A stretch of 64,000 nt of DNA from Blumeriella jaapii. Its lineage: Eukaryota > Ascomycota > Leotiomycetes > Helotiales > Drepanopezizaceae. Shown one piece after another: positions 11,380 to 22,716 of this stretch. The DNA is taken from NCBI GenBank assembly GCA_009599575.1, contig VWND01000011.1:248001-312000 (forward strand), written 5' to 3'. Positions within the stretch are counted from its first letter, which is position 1. Every line of letters begins with the position of its first letter. The notes below the pieces were generated by a model. That model was not told the DNA's origin. It did no database searches and was given only the letters and a program-made list of their open reading frames with translations. A program made the translations under genes and the position numbers.

Positions 11380-12429
11380 TATGATGGTCGATAATCGGAT
11401 CTTGAGAGAGAGCAGAGAATCGCGGGGAGAAAAGGGTGGCAGGAAGAGCAAGTGGGAGAGGCGTCTCTTGAAATCAATATGGTTGCGATCCGCTAGTCAA
11501 CGTTCTAGGCCGGCTAACAAAAAGCTGTTAATCTCGTTTGTTTTGATACTAATTCTCTAACCGAGGATAGTGCATCGATAGATGACGTCGAAATTGTAAT
11601 AGTCTCCCGCGCAAGTTATAGTCTGTTCCGGCACCAATACTTATTCACGGCTAGCACACTTGGCCGCCCAAGTAGCGTATGCCAAAGCTGGAGCTCCTCT
11701 CGGCTAACGGGCCAATTATCACATGAACATCTGTTGTTTTGAGGTGGGCTCAAGTTGGCTTTTCGATAATGGACTTTTAACGCAGCTTAGATTCGGTACT
11801 CGTGAGTGTGAGCAACCTTGGGCAATGGCTCTTGGACTTTGATTATGTTGGTTAACTTCCCCCTTTCTCCTAGTGCTAGCGTGCCCGAGGGTTTCTCCCG
11901 TTCTTGGCCACTGTCCGTGGGCGATGACTGCAACTCCGCACAGGCGAGAGCTTGTGTGCACTTTGAAGGTGGCAAATCATGTACAGTACATACAGTAACA
12001 CTCGTAAGGAGGCTGGATTCCTGCGTGGTATGATGGGAAGGTACGCGAGTTCAAGTCTTCCAACGACAAATCGCTGTTTACATTGGCTAGCACCCAACGC
12101 ACGAACCAAAGGTCCTTGATCGTCATTCAAGACACGAATCGAGTGCTTGGAGATCTCCAATAGCCTTTCGCGAGAGCCGTACAATCCGCGCCAACGGACG
12201 CATGAACTCCCAACAGTCACTGCCGCGTTGAAGTCTTCAGCTGAAAGATACAGAACTTGTGGTTGCACTGTAAAAAAAGTTGGATTGACTATCGCTCTAC
12301 GGCATTTGCCGGAGTCTGCAGTACTCTCGGAACCTGTAGCACATTCTTCCCCTGGACCTCCCAGCTCTAAGTTGTCGAAGGGTTCTCTTCCACCTCCGGG
12401 AGCTGCCTCTCGGTCTTTCTATCGCTGAG
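11380..12429. other. Intergenic, no gene seen
   Basis: Short frames at 11719-12268 on both strands show no recognisable features. The left part should contain the hydrolase promoter and the right part the 3' flank of the cutinase-like gene. Confidence 0.5.
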
Positions 12430-13110
12430 TTAGACATTTGATAGTTGCTGGTTTCTCCAGACGACGAATAGCGCCGCTTCCTCGGTAGCGCTTGTGTACA
12501 AGTTGTCGGTGGCAGGGGACGTTTTCTTTCCTCCGTTGCATGTTTCATCCTGCTTATTGCACACTTCGAGGATCTTTTCTTGTGGGATTCTTCCAAACTT
12601 TCTCGATATCCATGGGTCACCGAAAGTAATCACGGAAGAGATTGCCTCGGTTGAGATTTCGTCGAGGTGATCCGCTACCTCATGAAGTTTCTTGGCGCCT
12701 TCGTTCCAGCCCGCAACGACCACATTGGTGTTGGGACAAGCATATACCGCTGTCCAGATAAGGCCTCTCAGGTAGTTGCCTGCCCCCGACAAGTCGCCAT
12801 CTTTCAGGACTGGCGGACTGGCCCCCGGAAGGTCAAGTCCGGAAGCAGTCTGGATGGCGAGTTTATCCCCTCCAATGTAGTCTGCAAGCTTGCTAAAGAA
12901 TCCCGGGGCAATTTCTGCGCCGCTGCTGGTATCAACATCGTCAAATCCTCTTGCGTAAATGATGGTGAGCGGTTTGCAAGGCTTGTGATGAGCGACATCG
13001 AAGTGAAAATTGCTGTTCAATACACGACCGACGTCATATAAAGAAGTTATTGGAACAGCGTGCGACATGCCCGCCGCGAAGAGCGATAGACGGGTAATCG
13101 TGGACTTCAT
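12430..13110 (-). CDS. Cutinase-family fold protein lacking the catalytic Ser and His (probable pseudoenzyme)
   Basis: Single exon, 226 aa from the Met at 13110. MKSTITRLSLFAAGMSHA is a signal peptide. The cutinase framework is clear: C45 and C125 match the first disulfide pair, and C184 and C191, seven apart, match the second. The block ISSVITFGDPW is the strand before the acid loop. The acid Asp188 sits four residues after C184, as in cutinases. The GYSQG elbow, however, reads GWNEG, with Asn136 exactly 11 residues after C125 where the nucleophile Ser should be. No His occurs near residues 198-206, where the triad His is expected. The reading frame is intact with no stops, so it is not a simple pseudogene. 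Likely a secreted binding or decoy protein; function unknown. An in-frame Met at 13164 is possible but spoils the signal peptide. Confidence 0.8.
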   Translation of the reverse strand: MKSTITRLSLFAAGMSHAVPITSLYDVGRVLNSNFHFDVAHHKPCKPLTIIYARGFDDVDTSSGAEIAPGFFSKLADYIGGDKLAIQTASGLDLPGASPPVLKDGDLSGAGNYLRGLIWTAVYACPNTNVVVAGWNEGAKKLHEVADHLDEISTEAISSVITFGDPWISRKFGRIPQEKILEVCNKQDETCNGGKKTSPATDNLYTSATEEAALFVVWRNQQLSNV

Positions 13111-16079
13111 GTTGGAGCCGTCAAGGATAGATGGTATCGGAAGTTGCGAGTGTACGAGCATCAATTGGGACGAGCCAGTGACTTGAGAGGAGCGAGTGAC
13201 TTGTGGCTATATCGAATGTAGGCTTGCTGGCATGAATGGAACCAGAGTAACGAGACTGAAATGAACAACTGTTCTACCGGACAGAGTCTGTATTTATGCT
13301 TCTTGTATCCTACTGACGCTTAGCCCTCATGATCTAAATCCTCCAAGACCGAGAGACCAATAGTAGAGTATCTTCTTCGTCCCAGGCGAATCTCCCCCCC
13401 CGGAAAGCCTGATATTCCTAGTCACATCCCTTGTTTCCAACCCTCAGGGTGTACTTACTGTACAGTATCTCGCGTGGGGGGGGAGGATGTACCTCCGGAT
13501 AGCCCCAGGGCTGCTTCCCACACGGAGATTGCACCATTGTATCCACAGAATTGTTAAAACCACAGTGAAAGCATCTCAAGGGCATCCGATAAGAAACCTC
13601 GAGTAAGCAGGAACAAGTTGTGAATCGGGAAAGTGGCCATGACAAATTCAAACAAGCATCTCAGAGCAATAGTTTAAAGTTGGTTTGTTGATACTCTGGT
13701 ACTCGTGTACGAAGTATGTACAGTACACCGTACCTTATCTCTGGACCTACTGTACATACAGTACTCCACCAGAGTGGTTGAGAAGATCCTGATGGCGCCA
13801 CAGAACTCTAATAAAAGCTTGTTGACAGCGGTGGGAGTGGCTGTGGAGCAGCGACGGACAGCTTTGAAAAGAAGAATTTAGGGTTAAGAGGGGACCAAAC
13901 ACTGCGAACGATCTCGGGGTATGCTTAAAAAACTCAACGTTTGAATCTAGAGCCAGCTGCTGGCCGGCTGATCGTAGCAATGTGCGAACATGAACTCGGA
14001 GCATAGCGACTTGACGGCCAAGCCATCTGTCGAACGTTGCAACAAGCCGTGGGATAGTTACGCGATCGGCTTGCGAGAGTGTGTTACTGCGACAACAGAC
14101 GTCCTTCTGCGAGTCAGTAGCCTGTCTTTCGTCTGACCTAGGCAGGTCCGTAGATACCTTGATAGACCTCCAACCACGGTTGTGGAATTCTCGCTAGCAA
14201 TCAAACACGGCTGGGTGGGGCATTCCTGCTGAGTCTCGCAGACCTCATGTTCGCCATTTCAATCCTATCGCATGCAATCATCCATCTCTTGTTTCAAGGA
14301 AATTCGAGTCAGTGTACCCAAATCCTCCCCGAGGTCGAACGAGGAGCCGAGTGCGTGTGTATCGATCCTGATTTTGGCTCTGTCTTGTCCGATCCAGACG
14401 GCTGCTCTTCCAGTAAGTACCTTATGTACAGCACCTATCGGAACCCGGCGAAACGCGGCGCGATGAGTAGAAGGATCCTAAACAAATACAATCAGAAAGC
14501 CTAATCCAACATCTCAGAACGCTGAGCCGGAGAAACATAGCTTCAGACCCCAAAAGGGTTCACTTCTGCTAGCTCCCTCGCTGACTAGCAACGCATGCAT
14601 CTCCTCATCCTCCCGTTCCCATCGCGAGATCATTATTCACACATACAAGTAATACGAAATGGTTCCTACTGCGACCTTCCTTATCATCATTAGAGATGCC
14701 CCCACCTAGACATAGAGGTATGCTACCTTCTTTTCTTCCTTCCTACTCGAGTCGATCCTTGCGCGGACCCTTGCGCGGACTTAACCGCCGCAGCTGACCG
14801 ATACACACACTGTACATGCTCGTGTAATTCCCCCTTGCCCAGCACCGAGGATGATGATCGAGAGAGTTGGCAGGCTGAAAGGGTCTATCCTCTTGGCCCT
14901 CCGAAAGGCACGATCACCCGTGATGTGATAACCGAAACTCATGCCTGAGAAAACAAATCAGCGATGAGGCCACCGGATCCCTTCCCTTGTCAAGGGCCGT
15001 GTTGAAGGACGTGCTAAGCAAAGGATTCGAAGACAGAGTTTAAACTTAACAGAAAGCAAAGCCCACGTGGATGAAAAAGCTTGTCTTGGGTTCCGATCCT
15101 GCGGTATCGCGGCTCTCTCGCCAAATCCCCAAATGTACAGTAATGTGTTGTTTTCTTAGCTGGGGTGTCTTCCGAATGTGTCGTCGCACTTAGACGGAGG
15201 GGGTTTTGAAAGCTTTCGTGCGATGCAGATGAAGGAACGTGGTACTGTACACTGGAAGCTCGTGCTGTCTGCTTCCATCGCAAGAATGGAGGCTGTATTC
15301 AAGGAACAAACAGTGGTGCAGTACTGGAGGAGCTTGCAGTACAGTAAACACTCCGACTCCGTGATAGATAGAAGCTCCAGCAAGCGAGAGAAATCACCAT
15401 GACAGTCTCTTGTTTGGCAGACCAGCATGGCTTCCTATAACAACAGCGATTCTGCTCTCAAAACCTCTTCTCGATGAAGGCTTCTGTCGAGTCGGTGTCG
15501 CTCGTTAAGTGGTTATCTCGAAAGCTTCGTACCATCTTGCTTGACACCATTTTCCAACTATAAAAAGCCACCTCGCAGACTCAAATTTATCTCTCCAAAA
15601 CCTTTCTCTCGATGATGAGAAAGAAGCCTATTCAGCAGCGCGGGAGAAAGAGAGCACTCACTAACTTGCCGGGAAAAACAAAGCTGAACTTCGAACCGCA
15701 TCAGGCACTACGTACAAGAAATGATCGAGTCTAGCGCGCAAAGTCGTCCTCGATTTCGTACCCGCCACCTTGAAGGGCGGAGGTGAAGAAATACCTGAAG
15801 GCCTAATTACTTCTTCCACGACCACTTCCAGCGAGGTAAATCCATGTTCTTCCCTCTAGTCGCGCCCGCGATGTACTGTAGATGTGGGTCGATTTCGCTT
15901 AACCAGAAGAATATACAAACGCGCTACATGCAGCGTAACAGTGTATCCCATCATTCGTCGCGAGACTCCTCGCACACCCCAAGACCCAATCAAAAAACCA
16001 TCCCAGACGTCGCGCCCGATTAGCTGGGCTTGGTTGACCCGATATCGTACCACTAATTCGACAACACAGTATACTCATC
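13111..16079. other. Long intergenic stretch, no gene seen
   Basis: About 3 kb. Frames at 13418-14504 and 15014-15428 are short, often antisense to one another and without motifs. TACTGTAC-type short palindromes occur near 13715-13765 and 15240. A 12-nt repeat (CTTGCGCGGACC-like) is at about 14757-14780. The 3' flank of the MINDY gene is at the right end. Nothing supports a coding gene. Confidence 0.5.
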
Positions 16080-18867
16080 TCACATCACAACACAATCCTT
16101 CTCCTTTCCTCCCTGCTGCGCCTTTCCCGGATATCCACCACCTTGCGCCCCCAGCCGACCAGGAATCTGGTCCACAAGCGTCGGCCTCCTGCCACCTCTG
16201 CCATTCGGGCCTCCTCTTCCACCACCAGCAATCTCATCTTCTGCGCCGATCCTACTAGGACTCTGCATAGTACTATTAGCACTGAACGCGCTCATCCTCC
16301 TTCCGTCCACACCCACAATAGGACTAAGACTGGGATGAACCGGATGATTTGCAGGTGGCACGTAAGCATCTTGGCCAGCAGCTTGCTCGTAACTCGGCGG
16401 CGGTGCGTCGACTCCAGCTTCGGGATCAATCGGCTGGCCGCCTGCGTGGTTGCGGCGTGGTGGGATAGTGGGACGGACTTCAGGGATGTTGTTGCTTGCG
16501 CGTGGAGAGTGCCGCGGCCGCGACCTCTAGGGGCATTGCCGCCGCCGCGTTGAGAGATGGGGATGTTGCTATTGGAATTATGAACTTGACCTTGGTGTTC
16601 GATGTATTGTTGGCTCAATTCTGTCTCTCTTCGTCTCCGGGCTGTTTCTACACGGAGGCGCTCTTCTTCCTCTTCTTGGAGCTGCATGGCAAGCGCAAGA
16701 TCGTGATCTTCTTGCTCCGTTGTGGAAGATTTTGGAGGAGCAGATTGATGAGATTCCGAGTGAGGCGCTACTCTGTGGCCTTGCGCTGTAGCAGCAGGCG
16801 TCCTACCATCAGCCGCGCTGGCGTCTGAGACGTGAGGCGTGGATGGGGCGCCGCCTACGTGTCTGAAATGACCGGAGAGGAACTCAGCGTTCTCGCCGTT
16901 GATATCGGTGAGTGACTCCCAGACGACTTCCTCGTGGCCGGCATAGCCCATGTCTGTTACCAGTTGGAGAAGCTGGAGGGTATCTGGGTGGCGGTATAAA
17001 GTGGAGAAGTGATCGTTCCGGAAGAGAATGGCAACACTTCCAGGCGCGATGGATGCCGTGATAGCCTTCAGGCCATAGGGTGTTAGTTGCGTAGCGTTGC
17101 TGGCAAAGAAGGCTTTGATGGTGTTGATGTCCTCCAATGTTGCTTGCTCCTCAAAGCTCAAACCTTCGTTTCGCAGCTTCTCTTCCAGCACTTCTTCTTG
17201 AAACATCATATTCTGCGACTCTTCGTATGATTGGGCGGTACGTTTCAGCGCTGCATACGCAGGTGAGTCGGCCTCGGGAAGCCATCCGTGGATAAGCGGG
17301 ATAGAGAACGTGCTGTACAGCTTCATCTCCCTTGTCTCCTCAAAGGTGCCAGGAAGTGACGACTCTCGCTCGTTGGGATGCACGTGTGACATGGAGTTCC
17401 GAGGATCAATTGATCCTTTGGCTGGTGGCGCAGGGAAGAACCGAGGATTGACGTTCATACCAGTATGTAATGCGAGGAGAAATCTATACAAGTCGTTGAC
17501 ATCTGGTAGATCTTCAGTCCCATCGCCTCGCCGCCCAGACATTAACTCATCAAAGACCGCGTCCAGGAGAAGTCCTAAACTGACTTGCTCTCTTGAGCCC
17601 AAAGTTTCCACCAAAGCCGTGTTAGCATCTGCTGGGGTTGAAAGCGTCAAAGCATTGACCAAAGCTAATAGAGGACATGGTCCGTTGGTATTCTGTACCA
17701 AAATAGGAGACATCCGCGGATTGTGTGCAGCGTACGCATCATGCCATTTGATCTTTTTGATCTCATAAGTTTCCGCCTTTTGCTTGAGAGTGTTTGGGCT
17801 CGAGAGACTTTCGCCAGTATCGCCAGTGTCTGTGTGGGTTACCGGTTGAGAGGGCTGAAAGGAAACTTGATGTTCTGGTGTCCTAGGTGGGAGGGCCGGA
17901 GCTGGCTCCTCCAGATTTCTGTCAACAACACTGTCGTCCCTTTCGGCTATGCCGCTTTCTTGAGGCCCAATTGGTTGCGATTCATAATCGACCGATTTCC
18001 ACGCTTCGCCTTGTTGCGTCAGCTCTCCGAAAGGCTGTGCTGATATCGGAGCTGGCAGGTTCTGTTTCGGTGGATGTGCTTGATCGTCCCACGCATGCCT
18101 ATCTTCGTTCATTTGCGCAATGGCGAACGTGTTGTCTGCAGGCAACTCATGCACCACTGGTGATGCCTCATCCTCGTCCCAAGCTGGAGATTCCGGCTCG
18201 TCAACATCGACCAAGACATGCTGTGTTGTATCAAGCGGGGGTATAGGAGGCGCTGTTCTTGTCGGAAGAGGCGCAGCCCAAGCATTCTTCCCCGAGTCTT
18301 CTTGCGGTAGTGAGGGTATTGGCGGTCTTGTGGGAGGGGCTTTCGAGTCTAGAGCGGGTTGCCATGGATTCGTGCTTGGCTCGGAGGTAGAGAGATGACT
18401 GAATTCTCGTTGTAACGGCACAGAATCTACGTTGTGATCAGAGGGTGGTGAGTTCGCGAGCTGTCTGCATACGTACTGGTAGAAGAACTCGCACTTGGAT
18501 GCTCCGGCCGTCCCTGAAGTCCGCCCCAAGCATTCGCACTGCTCTCATTCCCGCTTGCACTACTCCCACTGCTCTGCTTCCTCAGAAATGGGTTTGTGCT
18601 TGCGGCTGCCGGTCTGAGCGCGTCCCGCGAGCTCTTCGGGGTGTATCCAGCGGGTGGTCCAACCTTCAGCAGACCTGGTATGCCGCCATCCTGCCGGTGT
18701 GTGTGGCCCTCGGCGCTCCAGACGTTGTCGCTGTGGACGGCGGAGTCTGGAAGCAGCTGGTTCGGAGCATCCTCTGACGGAAAAGATGCAGCGGTCGGGG
18801 TGATGGGGTATGGAGGGGCGACTGATCCGGGCACCAGACTATCGGGGACGGGTTTCCGTATGACCAT
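16080..18867 (-). CDS. MINDY-family deubiquitinase (K48-chain specific type)
   Basis: Three exons (18477-18867, 16586-18426, 16080-16526; introns 50 and 59 nt) give 892 aa in exact frame. After a disordered Pro/Ser-rich N-terminus comes the MINDY catalytic domain. The Cys is in QNTNGPCPLLAL (about Cys381) and the His in RNDHFSTLYRH (about His603). The acidic helix HDLALAMQLQEEEEE fits a ubiquitin-binding MIU-type motif. The C-terminus is Gly/Arg-rich and ends in KDCVVM, a CAAX-type prenylation signal that would tether the enzyme to membranes. Without the second intron (donor GTTCAT, weak; branch CTCAAC, good) the frame would instead end in a hydrophobic tail at 16292. The spliced form is preferred because it yields PPPSYEQA and the CAAX end. 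The family trims K48-linked ubiquitin chains. The start at MVIRKPVPDS is the likely one. Confidence 0.88.
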
Positions 18868-19377
18868 GCTGACTGTCGATTGTTGCGAGAAGCGCGAGGA
18901 CTTGATGCGAGGCCAAAGCCAGAGAGCGAAGTCGAGTTGCTCTGCAGCTGTTGACTTGGGCCAGGTTGTTTGTCGAGGTTTAGGAGGAGGAGGAGGAGGA
19001 GGGTGCGAGAATGTGAGGCTCGACGGTCCAGCTAGAGTCGGTTGGATATTCGAAATGAGGTCATGCCAATTCACGAGTAAGCGACGAGCAAGGATGGTTT
19101 GTTTGTTTGTTTGTGTTCGTCTGTTTTTTTTTTTCTTAAGCCACTGTGATGCTTTGCTTTGCTTTGCTTTGCTCTTCAGCAGATGATATGTGAGGGAGAG
19201 GTTGCAATACTAGGCATTGTGATATGATAGACAATCGAAAGTAGTTCGTTCTAGCGTAGAAGATGCGTCGAATGGCAGCAGGTGGTGGTGACCTTACCTT
19301 TTCTTTACGACTAGCTATAGTATAGTAGAGTACCTATTGTGCAGTACAGTGCATTACCGTATTGGATGTACTGTATA

Positions 19378-19465
19378 TACTTGGTAAAAATGTATGTTCT
19401 TGGTAAATATGTACAAACTTGGCAAATATGTAAATACTTGGGAAATATGTATAGGTATACTTGGT
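19378..19465. repeat. Degenerate ~19-nt tandem repeat (4 units)
   Basis: Four consecutive units of the form CTTGGNAAATATGTA, each followed by 3-5 variable bases, are visible. They differ by point changes (T, C or G after CTTGG). It is a short minisatellite in the MINDY-TRM6 intergenic region. Confidence 0.75.
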
Positions 19466-19816
19466 ACTGTATATGCAGTACTTACTTTACGTACTTACTG
19501 TGAGCATCGTCACTCTCTAAGCCACATGCTAAGTAAAGATGGACAGTGGCTGTACACGTCTTTCCGCCGTTGATGACGTGGCCTCGACCCGCCATAGGAT
19601 CTCGAAGTCGAAGACAAATACTACTGCATATATACCGTACTTCTAGGCAGCCGACATATCAATCCGATGTGCCACATATGAACTTTTGTGAGCATGGCTG
19701 TGAAAGAACCGGCCAAGACCAGACTCGTATTGACGTATTCGGTTATCTACCGTATCTGGTATGTATGTACCTATATGTTCTGTATGTATGTACATACACG
19801 ATATAGTACATCGTTA

Positions 19817-20147
19817 CCTTGGAATCCGGGAAAACTTCGGGCAAAACTTCGCTGCTGAGAATGCAGAATTACAGTACAGTACAGTACAGTAATAAGGCTG
19901 AGGGTTTCTTCGCACGGCTTAAAAGAAATTGCAAATGCAGCTTCAAATCTATACGGCAGTATGTACCGTACTATACGGAACATCGGATGGACTGTACAGT
20001 ACGCATGTCGTATAATATACCTTGGAAGCCGGGAACACTTCGGGCAAACTTTTGCTGCCGAGAATGTGGCACAAATAAGGCTGAGAGTTTCTTCACGCGG
20101 CGCGAACAAAAAAGTTGTAAGCGCAAGGCTGCAACTCCAAATCTACT
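19817..20147. repeat. Imperfect direct duplication of ~130 nt, one copy carrying (ACAGT)n
   Basis: Copy A (about 19817-19955) and copy B (about 20020-20147) share CCTTGGAA..CCGGGAA.ACTTCGGGCAAA, then GAGAATG, then AATAAGGCTGAG.GTTTCTTC, then CCAAATCTA-like ends. Copy A has about 20 extra bases of ACAGT repeat just before AATAAGG. Start to start is 203 nt. Copy B ends about 118 nt before the TRM6 ATG. Confidence 0.8.
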
Positions 20148-20264
20148 GTACAACCCCCCCTCAGCCATCGCAATACAGTACCGTAACACGCATTGCTGCC
20201 CTACAAGTCTTCACCACTCGAATGCAATCAAGGCAGCCCAATTTCCACCTCTCGGCGCTTCACA

Positions 20265-22198
20265 ATGCATTCTCTCATCCAGCCCAACGCCTGGGTCGTC
20301 CTCCGCCTCACCTCCGACTCCCTCAAGATCCTCCAAGTAACGCCCAATACGTGAGTCTGGCATGGTTGGCTGTTGACGGTCTCCTTCGTACGAGGTTCGT
20401 GGTAACCGTGGCTGATTGTATGTAGTACAATCTCCATCCCCAAGTACGGTACATTTCCCTCCAACCTCATCCTCGGCCGCCCGTACCACAAAACCTACGA
20501 ACTCCTCGACCGCCAACCCGGGCACAAAGACTCGTCCTTGCGCATGGTCCCCGCCTTGGAGCTCCATGCCGACACAATCGCAGAAGAAAATGCTGCGTCA
20601 AATCCCAGCACGCATGATGACAGCGAAAAGATTCTACTTGGCGGCGACGGTGTGGAATTTCAACTCGTGGGCGAAAACGGAGAGGTGGTCATGCGTTCCA
20701 ATCGAGAAACCATTGACGACTCCGCCCATCAAACACTCTCCATGTCCGAGATCGAAGAACTCAAGCGGGAAGGCACTGGCGCCGGCAAAGATCTGATAGC
20801 TAAGCTTATGGCAAGTCATCTTGGCATAGAGCAGAAAACGAAGTTCAGTCTTGCCAAATACAAGCTGTTGAAGACAAAGAAGTACTTGCGAAGGTTTACG
20901 ATATTGCCGGTCGATGTACCCATGTTGACCAAGTGGATTGGTCAAGAAAAAGATGCAGGGAAGGTGTTGGAGTGTAGGGAAGAGATGTTGGCGTTGGCGG
21001 GCAGTTGGGCGAATGTGCATTTCTCTGAAGCTCCCGCCTCGCATCCTGACCTGAGCGGAGGTCGCTGGCTCGTTGTCGACGAACCGGTGGGCTCCTGGTC
21101 GCGGCCCTAGCAGAACGCATGGGGATCTTGCATCCATCTGAAGAGGAAGAGGAAGTGAAAGAGGAAGTGAAAGAGGAAGAAGACGTGGCGGAGCTGTCAA
21201 CGAGACATCCCCACGATGATCCCCCGTTAGCAAAATCCAACACCCTGACGCTGATTCACAACAATGCACAGCCCAACCTCTCCCTCCTCAAATACTTCTC
21301 CTACGACCCTACCACCTCGACGCCCACGCACCCAAATCACCCACTCACAACACACCTCCACCAAATCTCCTGGCTGCAGCTCGTCGCCCCCGATCAAGAC
21401 ACCTCATATTCTACGCCCGTGGCCCCCATTTCCCCGGAGGAACTGGCCACGATGAAACCCGGAAAGAGAGGAACGTATTACAGGAAACTGCGGCGCCACA
21501 ACCGAGTGACCGAAGTTGTGCATGCAACGCAGCAGGGACAATTCGACGGCCTAGTCATAGCATCGCACATGGACCCCGTTTCCATCTTGAGGCATACAGT
21601 CCCGCTGCTCCGCGGAGGAGCACAAGTCTCAATCTACAGTCCAGCCATCGAGCCCCTCGTCACGTTATCCGATGCCTACTCGACATCGCGACGAACGGCA
21701 TTCATACAAGCACCCCCGCCATCCTTCCTGGACATCGAGCTGCCTTGGCCCGGCACCGCGGAACAGCCGGAGCCGATTCCTAAAACCGACACCGAAATCG
21801 AAATCCTCCGGTCCAAATGGCCCGGCGACGAGGACTTCCCCCTCAACCCGAGCCTCCTCCTCTCCACCTCCGTTCAATCGGCCCGGGTACGGCAATGGCA
21901 AGTCCTGCCCGGCCGCACGCATCCGCACATGACCGGCAAGGGAGGCGCCGAGGGCTACCTGTTCACGGCGACGAGGGTGCTTCCTGCGAGGGGCCGGGTG
22001 GAAGCGAGAGGGAAGTTTGCAAGGCGGAAGGTCGCTGCCGGTGCCGGGAAGGAGGGCAGCGCTGCTGGTGAGGGGGAGCCGCCGGTGGTAACAGAGGAGG
22101 CGAGAGAGAAGCAAGACAAGCGAGGGAAGTTGGATAGTGTCAAGGAAGAGAGTCCACCGAAGAGGAGGAAGACTGATGCTGGCATCGGGGATGCGTAG
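20265..22198 (+). CDS. TRM6: tRNA m1A58 methyltransferase non-catalytic subunit TRM6 (GCD10); single-base frame break
   Basis: TRM6 pairs with catalytic TRM61 to make 1-methyladenosine at position 58 of tRNAs in the nucleus. Exons 20265-20350 and 20426-22198 (intron 75 nt). Family blocks are clear: MHSLIQPNAWVVLRL and YGTFPSNLILGRPYHKTYEL at the start, SLAKYKLLKTKKYLRRFT in the middle, and GQFDGLVIASHMDP in the C-terminal Rossmann-like half. The C-terminal tail is basic (PPKRRKTD). The frame breaks at about 21081-21086: the first part reads VVDEPVGSW then stops, whereas the -1 frame reads GGLLVAALAERMG, the conserved continuation. Adding one A at GACGAA|CC gives VVDETGGLL and a 619-aa product in exact frame. 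Either a consensus deletion or a real mutation; the rest of the gene looks fully constrained. Confidence 0.9.
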
Positions 22199-22716
22199 AG
22201 AATTGGGATAGATGGAGACTTCGCAAAGTACATCAGTCACCGCAGATATTCGATTGGCATGTAGGAGGCGCTCGGTACTTGAATAGGGACATGTTCCTGT
22301 GGAGTAGCGGTCTGGGCTACAAAGCAACATCTTGCTATGCGGGCACTGGTGATCGCGGTGAGTGTCAGAGGAGTGGGAAGGGAGAGCTGCGACTGTGCTG
22401 TAGCTCCTGCAAGTGCTGTAACAACGCCTCACCAAAGAAAACGTGACGGCTTTGGGAACGGAGCTTGCATTTCGCTTCGTCTTCGTAACCCCCGAGCTCC
22501 TTTCCTTCACCGTTTCGGCATTCTCGGCGACGGGTGTGCGTCGCCTCGCTACTACAAGGTATCCGCCTCCAACATGCGCACTCCTTGCTTTCCTTCATCG
22601 ACTTCCTCGAGCTCATTCCCTCCGATACTATACTCCCCAGGTTCCCACACGGATTCTTTTCTCTCCCTCTCTCGGTACCCTAGCCTCATCTTCTCGTTTC
22701 AGAAAAGCCTCCGCCA
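22199..22716. other. Convergent 3' flanks of TRM6 and ARPC3
   Basis: 518 bases between two convergent genes. The T/C-rich right half probably contains the ARPC3 3' UTR on the minus strand. No gene is seen; the frames here are antisense shadows or low-complexity. Confidence 0.5.

Larger units (their letters stand above)
18868..20264. other. Intergenic region with several repeat types
   Basis: Shared upstream region of MINDY (-) and TRM6 (+). It holds a T run and (GCTTT)n at about 19130-19172, a degenerate ~19-nt tandem repeat at 19378-19465, TACTGTAC-type palindromes, and the ~130-nt direct duplication listed separately. No gene is seen. Confidence 0.55.

Noticed and set aside
12430..13110. 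Active cutinase
   Set aside because: The nucleophile position is Asn and no triad His is present, so an active-cutinase label would be wrong.
6338..13110. Secondary-metabolite gene cluster
   Set aside because: No polyketide synthase, NRPS, terpene synthase or pathway regulator is present; only three secreted proteins.
16292..18529. MINDY as a single 745-aa exon ending in a hydrophobic tail
   Set aside because: It lacks the N-terminal exon and the CAAX end; two introns restore a consistent frame of 893 codons.
21665..22510. 281-aa minus-strand frame
   Set aside because: Antisense to the conserved C-terminal half of TRM6.
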